Source: Serinus canaria
Lineage: Eukaryota > Chordata > Aves > Passeriformes > Fringillidae
Length of the DNA: 64,000 nucleotides
Direction: 5' to 3'
NCBI RefSeq assembly: GCF_022539315.1
Contig: NC_066315.1
Span: 21,365,649-21,429,648 of the forward strand
Shown: positions 13,845 through 24,935 of the stretch, one piece after another
Layout of the letters: each line of letters opens with the position of its first letter
Numbering within the stretch: the first letter of the stretch is position 1
The notes under the pieces: generated by a model
Databases searched by the model: none
What the model was told of the DNA's origin: nothing
The model's input: only the letters and a program-made list of their open reading frames with translations
Translations under genes and position numbers: made by a program

Positions 13845-16300
13845 GTGTCTCTTCTTGCACACATTGGAAAATTTTCATCTCCATTAGTTCTTTTGAAATT
13901 ACTTTATCAAATATAAGTGCTTGACAGACAGAGCCCCATCTGTCATTTTACCATTATCTGTTGTATTCTAAATTTGCTCTCAGTTGTAGTGCTTGTGAGA
14001 ATACTTTGACATTGTTCTTGCCTGAAGAGTTATAACCTTGAACAGTGAATTAACTCTTGGACAAATGCATGGTGTATTACTTTATTTTATCTAAGACGAT
14101 ACACTTTGCCCTTTACACTAGCCTTTATTCTTTTACTTCCATATATGTATGTTATGTAACTTTTTTTTTTCTAATTAGACTGACTTTGTCACTTTCTTGC
14201 CAGTCCACAGTATCGACCCAATGCCGATGGCAAATACCATGTTAGATACAGTATTGGCCTGATCTGGTGTGGCAAATCTGATTTTCATTCTTTTATTTTT
14301 TTAATACAACTGTTAGTTTAAAGTCTGATTAACTTAATCCAAACCACAGTAAAATATTGCTAATTTATAATAATTTTGTATTTTGAGGCTGAATGTAGAT
14401 TAAGCTGTGTTTAAAAGTGTAAAGGGTGTATGGCCTTTGGGAATGTCAATATAATGGTTTAATCAAGTGAATAGGTTTAATTATTTCAGTAGTCACACTA
14501 GTAAATTGCAGAACCCAGCAAAAGATAATGCAGTTTATAGGATCACTGGTTTGAGTTCAGCTTGTGTACATCATTCAGGAGACTCTGATCTGTAAAGTAA
14601 CATTTTCAGCTGCCATTAAAAAACCCACCCAAACTGCCTGAAGGCACATTTTAGTGGTTCAGCCTCATTTCCTAGCGTTGATACTTGGTTTTAGTCAAAG
14701 CACTGACTGAGTTCTGTCACAGAGGATCTATCAGGTGCCCTGTACCTACCCTCTGGCTCTGGATAAATTTGTGTGGCAAAAACCCATCTCAAACACACAA
14801 ACAGAAATCAATGGGTTAGTCAATTCTCTGCCTCGCTTGTTGTCCGTTAAAGGACACTGTACCCTGTGTTGAAGCAGGGGAATAATTGTGTTTGGTTTTT
14901 TGAAGACAATACAGTTCCATTTTTCAAAAAGTTGATTCAGTAGTGGAGTTGGTTGACTTTTAATATTTTGGATCATTTTTGTTGATATCTTAACAAATAC
15001 AGAATGAGTGGCCAGTTAAGAGGCTCTCTGATTTTAAGTGACTAGTTGAGGAGGTTGATGGTAATTCATGCTCTATTGTAGATTTTGCCTTTGCTGTCAA
15101 GATGTAACTTAACCATGCTTGACAGTGGCTTACATTGGACTTGATTTAAGACACTCCTAGAACTGCCTGGGGAAGAGTCTTCTGATTAGATAGTTTTCTT
15201 ATCTTGAGAAAAAGCACTTTTCAAAATACTTATGGCTCAAGAGGCTGCAACCTTCTTCTGTCTTGGTGGAACTGTGATGTCTGGTTGTCTTTTTATACCA
15301 GCAAATGTGTTCATTTTGTGTTCTTTCCAGCCTGCTGCAGATATATTCACTGGAAAGGTAATTAGCTTGGATTTTGGAAAAGCAGAGCAGATGTTTAAAG
15401 ACAATAAAGCAACTGTCATGACTTATCACAGAGATGTAAATCTATAGAGTGGACACATATGGGTAAAATCAGCACCAGGGAAGCAGCAATTTGAGTAAAA
15501 CCAAAGAAGAACTTGACTTTTTCCTGCTTTTTAATGTAATGATATTGCTAAGATGTACTGGTTCAAAAAGCTGATAGGCATAAGAAGAGAGAGGAAATAT
15601 ATCTTTCTCTTGGGGAAAAAATCCAGTAGCTTTAGACCAAGTTGGAATATCTTCTGTTACTTTCTGAAGGTCATCATGCATCAGTATTTATAGCAGGTTT
15701 CCCTCCTTTCCTCCCCTACACAGACATATGCTCACGCTCGCTCTTCTTAGCAACAAGCCAAAGCTTGGAGAACGTAATAACTGGGATTCCTGAATCCAAG
15801 AGACCTTTCCTTGTAGTGTTACTTCCTGTGAAGTTGAAGAATTGTTACACAGGATCATGAGGCTACTAAAAATATAAATGTCTTTACTTCAAGTAGCCAT
15901 AAGTATTAACATTCTTAAGGGAGTTTTTCCCTTCCTATTTGGACAGTATAGTGATATTCCAGTAACACTGATGAAGTTAACAGAGCAAGAGAGGTACTGA
16001 ATGGACAAATCTGCAGACCCTCCAGATCTTTCTTCCCTTAGAGAAAAGGACCCCCCTTACTGGTTAATTTCTTTGATGTAATCCTTTCTGTGGGGTGTGT
16101 TGCCTAATCCAGAGTCCCAAAATGGGCGGCATCTGTGTGCTGTTGCTGAAGGAGCTCAGAACAGTTCTGCTACAGCTGAATAGGAAGTTCTGTCCATTAT
16201 AAGTTAATGTGCTTTTAATGCCAACTAGATTTGTACTTACCAGAAATTAGTATCTTGGAGAAAAAATGTGATTTTAAAAAATGGGACAGTATTCCAGAAT

Positions 16301-16352
16301 AGCAAAGCACACAGAATTTCAAATTACACTTTGAAATTCTGTGTGCTTTGCT
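16301..16352. repeat. Perfect 23-bp inverted repeat, 6-nt loop
   Basis: The left arm (16301-16323, beginning agcaaagcac) is the exact reverse complement of the right arm (16330-16352, ending gtgctttgct). The six-base loop is ttacac. Outside the arms, atggg (left, after a 15-nt bulge) could pair with cccat at 16353. Arms this exact in neutral intron DNA suggest a recent origin or active homogenisation, for example template switching. A small-RNA hairpin is possible, but the loop is short and the pairing is more perfect than in most animal microRNAs. Confidence 0.95.
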
Positions 16353-19101
16353 CCCATATGATAATTGCATCAGTGCTCTTTTCAGTGGTGTGTGCCAGAG
16401 GAGCTTTCTGTCCTCAGAAGAAAACTGTGTACGTTTGTTCCTTTTGTCCTCTTCTAGGGCACAAAGGCAGATGAGGGTAAGGGCTGGGAGCTGCTGTATT
16501 TTTGTATGTTGGACACTCAGGAAAAAACATCCCTTCAGATAAATGTTCATGCAGTTAATTGAGGACATTTTCTGAAAATATAATTTGCTCTTTTTCAGTG
16601 ATGTAGATTTTTTTCCCTCTGTTTTCCATAAGTAGGCTGTCTAAAGTCATGTTTACTGTGTATTTCATAAATGCAGACTAAGGTAGGTAGTTAGCCTTTT
16701 CCACATTTATTGAGGAGATCTAATTGAAGGCGTGTATCAAATGACTTCCCTAAATATTTACCAAAATTAGGGATTACTAAAATTTTGGTCATTTACTGTA
16801 ATGCTTAAATTGACTAAGAACCTTAAGGACAAGCAAACTGTGGTAGTCATCTAAACCAATTTAAGTTGGTTAAAAGTGAAAGATTATAGGTAATATTGGA
16901 AAAAATACAATGGAGCAATGTGGGTTTGTTTGATTTATATTATTCTTGACAGGTAAGGGATACTGCTTTTGCATCTTGCTTTCTTGTATCATGTTGACTT
17001 GTGAGCAACCACATATTTTTTTTACTTGAAAGTGAGCATTTCATTGCTCTTTAAGTCCTGTTTGTCTAAAGCATGCTTTTAATGAGCATGGGCATTTAGC
17101 TGTAACAGATTGAAAACAGGAGGAATCTCACAGTAGAAAAATTTGTACATTGAAAGCTTTCCCACTACTGTCCTTTGTTTATGACGTTGTGGTAAATTAA
17201 TGCACTGTTACAGCTTTGGCTTCTGCTTGTGCTGGGCTTTGTTGGTTGTTTGGGAGGGAGATTGCCTGTAATTCAGATGAAGTATCCTTTATATTCCTAT
17301 ATAGGAACTGTTAAGTAAGATACTTTCACTTTCAGGTCGCACTTAATGTGCATGTTAAATGTCAAAGGAAATTGAGGTGCAAAATCATTTGGAGGCATCA
17401 GCAATAACAGCACTCAAAGGAGAAATGGAATCCAGTTGATTTTAAAAAGTGCCTTGGTGAGGGTGTTCTCTGTTAAGCATGGAGAAAAAACAGATTGCTT
17501 TTTATATCAGTTTCGAGCCTGCTTTAGTGTCTGTCTTTTCCACAGAGCTTAAAGTGCATCTCTCAGCAAGGTCTCTCTTCCACCATGGTTTAGAATAACT
17601 TACTGCAGCCCAGATTGAATGAGGCATGTTTCTTGCTATATAAAATTGTACAACATCCACACTACTTTCTCTTTTAAACACAGTGGACAGTGGGCAAAAA
17701 AACCTCATACAGTTGCAAGACGTGGGACATCTCAACTAAAATCTCGACCCTCTTCATTTTTAGGTGTAATTAAAAGGTGAGGTGAGCATATCAAATGCAG
17801 GAGTCTTAATTTATAGGCAGTTTTTATTGTTACCAGTGTGTTTGTGGATTGATTTCATGGAGTTCCAGAAAATCTGGAACTGAATTTGAAAACTATAATA
17901 TTGCTTAATTTCATTGCCTTGGATAACTTTCATAGAAAACTAAGGGGTTTATGCATTTCTCTCACTTTCATTGTGGTATCAACATTGATAGCAGACTGAT
18001 TAACTACATTTTTAGCAGCTTTGTAGTGTTCAGAAAGCAAAGGGAGATAATACCACTGAGGTTTAAAGATCGCTTTGTGAAATTGCTCTAAACTGACAAA
18101 TACTGATTTGTTGTCTTTGACATCTGTTAAATAAATTAATACAGCTGAACTTAATTAACTAAAGGGAATGCTGCTCCATCAGTCTCCTTTTCCAGATACT
18201 CCCTGAAGAAACAGTTTGACCATAAACTTTTTTCCAATTGCCTTATGATTTTTTTACATAAATCTTCATGAAGGTATATGAAATGGTTTTCCATCTCAAT
18301 TTGAAGCTAGTATGGGTATATAACTTGCTTGCTTGCTTGCAAATAGAAGTACCATAAAAAGCATACTGTATTCCTTATTGTCACTGGAGAAATACTGACC
18401 TTTCCTGAGTAGTTAGATTTGAATGCTTCTGGCAACATAAAGCAGATTATATAAAATCCCTTATTATATCTCTCAGTGCAGCATTTTTACACTCTTGGAG
18501 CTTGGTCTGATAATTACAGCACTTGATCCATGAAGAAAAGACGTCAAAGTAAGATGAAAGATCTGAAAAGCAAGTCAGATGTCAGGGAGTAGCAGTCCTG
18601 CATGGGGCAGTCCTGGTGCTGTCTTGTGGTGGTGAATCCTGCAGAGCCTCTGAGGAGTTCCAGTCGTGGGAAATGACCTCAGTGGACCTGGAGGTCACCA
18701 AAGACCATTGTGGTACAGTCATCCTGCTTCCAGCACTGTCTGGCAACCACCAGGATGTGATGTCTGGCTGGCCAGGGGGAAGGGAGAATCTTCAGAGAGC
18801 TCTGCTTCTGGCTCTGTCACTGTAAGATTTTGCATCAAGGTAATTTTTATCAGTGGGCATGCTGTGCATAGATGGTGATTCCAGCAGCCATACCACCTTA
18901 CTATATCTCTTCTGAGATTACATATTTCAATTCTTAAACAGATTGTGTTCATATGGTGATAAATAAATATTCCTTCCTGGTTTTGAGCTACAACTGAAAT
19001 AATCTAGTCCTCAAAATATCAGGTACAGTAAGTTTTTGCTGGTCACTTGGAATTAAACAATGACCAAATTGAATGGTGCTGAAATAAAGTTTGTCTACAA
19101 C

Positions 19102-19130
19102 TTTATTTATTTATTTATTTATTTATTTAT
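19102..19130. repeat. (TTTA)n microsatellite
   Basis: About seven tandem TTTA units. A simple slippage repeat within intron 1. Confidence 0.97.
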
Positions 19131-22100
19131 GATTAAGGCCTTTCTGATTGGATTTCTTAGCTTGGTATTAATACCATATGGTGGATTATTCCAGCCCTGA
19201 AGCAAAGCCCATGTGAAGTGAAAACTCTGATTTCTTGATTTAGCTGCAAGGAAGTTAGTCCTCACTCTCCTTTATGCCTCTGAACCAGTACTTCTATTAT
19301 AGAGGGAATGCATAAGACGTGTAATGCATAAAACCCACAAAGTTTTGTGGGAAAGTAGTTACCCAAGTAAGAGAATAAATACACTGAGGCAGTGAAAGTA
19401 AGTGATACTCTGATTTTCATATGTTTCAGTTCTAGCTTGGCTGAAAGAAATTAGAAACTCCCATTTAACTGTTTCCTTTTTAATAAATGTCTCATCTTAA
19501 ACATTCTTTACTTCTCCTATATGAAAATAAAATTTTAAGATAGGCCACATGGTAGTATCACTAATAGATGTAAATGATACAAGGGTGTTTAGTAATAAAT
19601 TGTGTTGGATTCCTGTGGTGGCCAAGTTATGCTCTGTCTGTAGCACAGAGCATGACAGAAGCAGTGGGCTTTTAGTGAGTGTCCTGCTGTTACCTTCGCC
19701 TCCCTATGAGCACAGGAGGGAAGCTGCTACTTTTAAAACACCACCCACAGATGGAATTTTCTACATTACAGAATTTCAGCAACCTATTATCTGCTTCAGT
19801 ACCTGTCGGGGTGTTGACTGTTAACATTTGTAATGCAAAATTAAAAACTGTATCATTATAGACTTGTCAGAAAGCTGCAAATCTACCTGAAGTTAAAAAA
19901 GCAAAGTGTAATTAGATGTCTCAGTGATCTGCACAGCCTTTCTTTCTCCTTCACTGTGGTTTATTTTCTGCACAGTGAAAAGAGGCAGCAGCATCTTTGC
20001 AAAGCAAGCCCAAATCCCAATATCACACTTTGTTTTCCACTGAGATGCTGTGAAGATTTGTAGATTTTCAAGTCAGCCTAAGGCCAGGCTGAGAAAACAG
20101 TCATCTCCTCAAAAACCAAGAAAAGTCAGGAGTATTTTTATTGTGTAGTACTATCTGTGGGGGCAGGAGTGTGTGTAAATATGTTTGTTTGAAGACTGAG
20201 TGAGGGGAAGTGCCTCAAATTGTGCTTTGTCTCTGAGACTCCAGAGAGTCCACAAGATGGTAAAAGAGCGGTTCTTGGTTCCTCATCTACTGCTGGATCT
20301 CTTGGTTTCAGTAACACAAGGAAATCTGTTTTCAGCACTCCCACATGATGGTTTCTGTGTTGCTGTGGCAGCAAAGCAGGGTGAAAGCTGGCTTCTGAAA
20401 CAGGCAAACAAGGGGCTCTGCAATGAAAAAAACAAGGCAGCGATTAGTGCGTCACCAGATTCCTGCCTGTTCTCGCAAAGAGGTTGTCATCATCAGCCCA
20501 CTCACCCCCTTGTGAGCCCTCTTGAGCTGGCTTTGAATAAAGAGGCATTGTGAACATATTTGCCAGGGAGTCAGTCTTCCCTCCAGCACAATAAAGAAAT
20601 ACTTCTATGTGGTCACCACACAGCTCAGCTCACAAAATATCAAGTTCGTATCAATCTGTTTTTAAAACACAACACAAAAACCACCCCCTAACAAAACAAA
20701 CAAAAAAAGAAGTTGATAGAAACATCAATTTCCTGTAGCATCTGTTGCACTTCCCTGGGGGGAGCAATGTAGAAAAGAGGACTTTGATTAGACATGCCAC
20801 TTTTCCTTGGCATGAGGAGTGTTCAGAACTGAGAAGCTTTTCCCATGTCTTAATATTCCTTCAAACTCCAGGAGTGCTTGTCATCCTTTCTTCCTTACAA
20901 AAGTTTAGCCAGTCACCTTCCTGCCTGCCTATTTCCAAGTCTAGGCAGGATGCAGGCTGAAAATGGGAGAGGTCTTGTCACTGGGTAACCTTCACAGCCC
21001 ATTTTACTGCATTAAAACTATTTTGAAAGTGGTGTTCTTGGAATCAAGTTTCATACACATCAGATGATTTAGAGTTTTTTTAATAACTATTTTTTAAAGA
21101 TCAATTCTGTGAAGAAATTATTGTAGAATTTTTTCAGACCACATATAAGTAAGAATAATTCTAAATACGTGTTTTGTGAGGGTTTTGAAGGTCTTTGGTA
21201 AACTATGAGGTTATTATGTTTGTATTCAGTTTTAAAATAAAGGTTGATTAAATCTTCATAATGAGGTATATAAAACTTGAATAATCTCTGTTTATTAATA
21301 AGCTCCCCTCACCAATTGCACTTTTGAATCTCTCAAAAATCCCAGTATAATAAAAGCTAAAATACTGCAAATGAAGCCTACAAGTCTGTAGAAGGTAGAT
21401 GTGATACATTAACATTCACACTTCTGGTACTATTGGCCTTGGAAGTATTGTCTATATGCTTGAACCTTAAAATTTTGTTTTCTGGGTGCTCATTTTATGG
21501 TCTGTCAGCTGAACATGAGTAGGGTATAGAACCAAACAGCTGCCTGGTAAATGCTCTTTATTTTCTGTGTGGTCTCTGGTATTAGTGTTAAGGACTAACT
21601 ATTTTCTTCCTGAACTAACCTTTGAACAATTTAGAACTAGTTTGTTAGATGTGTAAAGGCAGAGCATTTTAAAATAACCTAAATCTACACTCCAAATGTT
21701 GCTTGACTTTTTCTCCAAGGTATGCTGATGTCACAGGAGCATGAATCCTTACAGCCTTTGGAATCATGGAGCTATATACAGACTACTCAGAAAACTTCAT
21801 TTTCTGGTCTTGCTAAAGCTTGCAGTTTCTGAAGCAGCTGAATGTGCAAGTGAGAGTCTACAGCTGTCCTTTGCAAAAACAGCAAGCATTCCAAATAAAG
21901 CTATTGGAAAATTCTTGTCTAAAAGCTAGCAAATATTTAAATGTCCACAAGGAACATAATTAAACTGATATAAAAATTAAAATAATCTGTAGATACTTAG
22001 CTTCAAAGAAACCCACAAAGATTTTTGGAGGCAAGACAGGATATAAAGAACATCTATATCGCATATTGCATTTATAACATACATATTGCATATATATCAC

Positions 22101-22399
22101 ACAATTTCATTTAAGCATACTATTTTACTGATTTTTCCATTGGATATTTTTAGGTACTACTTGGTATCTGATTGCTGATGTGTCTAGATGTCCTCCACCA
22201 CTGTTTATCTCTCCAGAGTGCCAAATCTTTTCCATTTGACTTTTTTAATATTTTTTTTCCCATAAAGCAATGTGCAGATCATCTTCTAGCAGTTACATCA
22301 CCATTTAACCTGTTGCTTGCTGAAGTGTTTGCAAGAGCCATGGTAGTGTTAGATGCCTTTCTGCTTGCAGCATGCTCTTGAGTTTATCTTGCAAATGTC

Positions 22400-23650
22400 C
22401 CTAATGCTGAGTGCTGTCACACAGGCTATGCCAAAGCTTCGGGGGAGAAGGGGTTCACCATGTGCTTTGCAGTTCTGGCTAGGGTGGGACCCAGATGGGT
22501 TACAGCCATTTCAAAATTCATTTTGTGGAGAACAAGCTGCAGAAGTCAGAGGAAAGACATCCTCCTAGGTGTCCTCCCAGCACGGGACTGGGATCTGTTG
22601 GAGCAGTGGGTACAGATCCCAGAGCCATGGTCCCTCCCTGGGTCCTGTTGCACAAGACTGGAGTTGCTGTTTTGCACAGCTTGGGTGGCTTTGGGGCATG
22701 CTGTTCAATACTCCTTCCCCTGCCCCCAATACCCTGCTGCTGGTTTTAATGCTTGCAGGGTGTGAAGTCAGTGCTGCTGTGAGTCACTGTGTGCCTCTGA
22801 GGGGATGGGTGTAATAGTCCTGTAAGCCCTGAATAGCATCACAGCACAATGTGTGGGTAGGCAAGTGTTTGTATCTCTTAGCTTGTCTTGACTGCTGTGA
22901 CAGGAGAAGGCAGAGCCTTCTGTGATTCTTTGGTCTCCCCTCCCCACCTCAGTTCCTTGCCAGCTGGCTGACAGCCCTGAGGTGGTGGGCTGAGGGTGGT
23001 ATCTGTGGGAGGGAGAAGGCAGAAGTGACCCATATGCTGGCACTGGAGTGGAGCTGCCCTGGTTCTGTCACCTGGCTCCATGACAGCTGTGTACAGCCCT
23101 TGGACCAAAGTCTCTCGGCACACAGCACTGATGTACTTACTCTGCAAATCAAAGGGAGTGGCTTGAAATACTCAGCTTCTCTCCTTTTCCCTCCCTTCCC
23201 CCACCCAACACCCCCATATCCAGGGGGAGATGATACTTCACATATACAAAGCTTACATGCATAGGAGGATCTTAAACATGAACATCCAGCTGCTGTAATG
23301 AATAAAATGTAGCAAATGATCCCAATGAGAAAGGAGAAATGGGAGCCAAAAGGCCAGGGTATTCTGGCCCAAGCAGATGTTGTCAGTATCTTGGGTGGAT
23401 GTGCTGGAAGGGGAGTGAATCTTGGATGATGTCAGTGAAGTGTGTAGGCCCAAGGCTGGGGGATGGGCAGCTTCCCCAGCAGGGCTCCTGGCTGCTGGCA
23501 GGAGCACAGCTGTGTGCTGCCCCTGCTCCCTTACACCTCCATCCCAGAGACCTTGGCACAGCAGCAAAGTGGAGCGATGGCTGTATCAGCGAGCAGGGCT
23601 TGTGGCATCATGTAGGTGTTAGTCTTTTACTGCTGCACCAAGGAAAAGTT
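22400..23650. other. GC-richer intronic stretch, no gene recognised
   Basis: Base composition rises compared with the flanking intron, with many CTG, CCC and GGG words. CpG dinucleotides stay sparse, so this is not a typical promoter island. Several overlapping frames of 60-126 codons exist on both strands; none resembles a known family and they overlap each other. Rising GC alone lengthens chance frames, which is the simplest explanation. Confidence 0.5.
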
Positions 23651-23983
23651 TCCTCTGCATCTTGCTTTTCTGAACACTTCAGGGTCACTTTTGAGGCCGG
23701 TCCAAGTAAGAGCAAATAGCAAGAGTCAGTCAAGAGCTGATGGGAATTACTGGAATGTGATAAGGACTTAAAAAGGAAGGAGAGTCTGGTGTTCAGGGAG
23801 AAAAACCCATTTACAGGGTTTTTTCTAAACCTTCAGGAACATGGAGGGACAACATCTGTGGATCTGTGACTTTTGTGTAAGCTTCTCTCCTTGCTCTAGT
23901 TTCCCTGTTGCAGTGAATGGAGACTGTCCCCCTCTTTCCCTGTCCTCCTGTCCCCTCCCATTTTGCCCAGGCTGACAGATGTG

Positions 23984-24289
23984 GCAGGTTGTCGCGATAT
24001 GGCACGAAATGATGACACAGACACTGCTGCTCTCGAGGGGAACAAAAAAAAGCACCTTTATTTTCTGACTCCAACATTTATAGTTTTCCAAAGGTGACAG
24101 TGGATTGGAGGGTGACAGTGCCACCTCTCCAATGCCACTGGACAGACCAAGGGTCCATCAATTCTCTCCACCTCCATGAAAGAATGCAAAACATAGGTTA
24201 TTTACAGAATTGTGTGTGAGAAAGTTTGTTGAGAGAATATAAACATCAGAAGGCTTACAAAGTTTTACAAAATCAGGGCGACAGCAGGT
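23984..24289 (-). mobile_element. Solo LTR, ERVK-like, with 6-bp target duplication
   Basis: The LTR proper is 23990-24283 (294 bp). It begins TGTCGC and ends GCGACA, a perfect terminal inverted repeat. It is flanked on both sides by the same hexamer gcaggt (23984-23989 and 24284-24289), the target-site duplication. Read on the minus strand it has TATAAA (24082-24077), then AATAAA (24062-24057), the expected order of an LTR promoter and poly(A) signal, so it points opposite to the host gene. A 6-bp duplication is typical of class II (ERVK/alpha-beta) retroviruses. No internal gag, pol or env sequence adjoins it, so it is the product of LTR-LTR recombination and has no protein capacity. Confidence 0.92.
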
Positions 24290-24868
24290 AACCAGGTGGG
24301 CTCCCAGCTGTGTGCCTCTGGTGTTAAAGTTCATTTACTGCTTTTGCCAGCTCAGCCCAAAGGCCTTTCCTTCCCCAAGGATACATTCACTCATCTTTTT
24401 TTATCTAATAGGAGGTGAAAATCCCACTGAACATGGAACATTTTGTCCATTCTCTGCAAGCTAAAAAAGTGTTAGAATAAATTTATTTGTAGGCTTTCAA
24501 TAAACTCATACAAAAGTTGGATGCTGCCCTCTCTTCGTTATGTTTTTCACTCTGTTATTGTACTACTTTTCTTTCTCTGAGTTCAGAGCTCCTTTTCCTA
24601 AATAGAGTCTGTGACTGTTTCCTAAGAACCCTAAACCAAGAAGCAGCCCCACTGCCATCTTAATAGACTTCCTTTATCATTCACCATTATTTATTAACCT
24701 TTTTGCTTTTATGGATCCTATTGAAAAGATATTTAAAAATCCAGTAACAGTAAAAATGGCAGCATAACTCTGGCAAGCCTCATGACTTGCTCTTTTTCAG
24801 GTGTCATTTGTGACTCTTGATGTAATCTGTAGGTTCAAGGCCCTTGTGTGGAGCCTGTAAAAAACTGC

Positions 24869-24892
24869 CATGGGGGGAACAAAACCCCCATG
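24869..24892. repeat. 8-bp GC-rich hairpin
   Basis: catggggg (24869-24876) pairs exactly with cccccatg (24885-24892) around an eight-base A-rich loop. It overlaps the foot of the next, larger hairpin by two bases, giving two hairpins side by side. Confidence 0.85.
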
Positions 24893-24935
24893 ATCTACTC
24901 CCTTTTGATTGCTTTCATCAAAAGGGAGTAGATCA
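24891..24935. repeat. Perfect 19-bp inverted repeat, 7-nt loop
   Basis: The left arm (24891-24909, tgatctactc...) is the exact reverse complement of the right arm (24917-24935, ...gagtagatca), with the loop tgctttc between. It is immediately preceded by the smaller hairpin at 24869-24892. No transposase or target duplication was recognised, so it does not look like an ordinary transposon end pair. Confidence 0.95.

Noticed and set aside
16301..16352. Annotation of the 23-bp hairpin as a microRNA gene
   Set aside because: The pairing is perfect, the loop is only 6 nt and the stem is short for a typical animal pri-miRNA; no expression evidence is available, so it is kept as an inverted repeat.
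22400..23650. Possible exon 1 or CpG-island promoter of FAM171A1
   Set aside because: GC is higher but CpG is scarce, and no frame has a signal peptide ending in a phase 1 donor.
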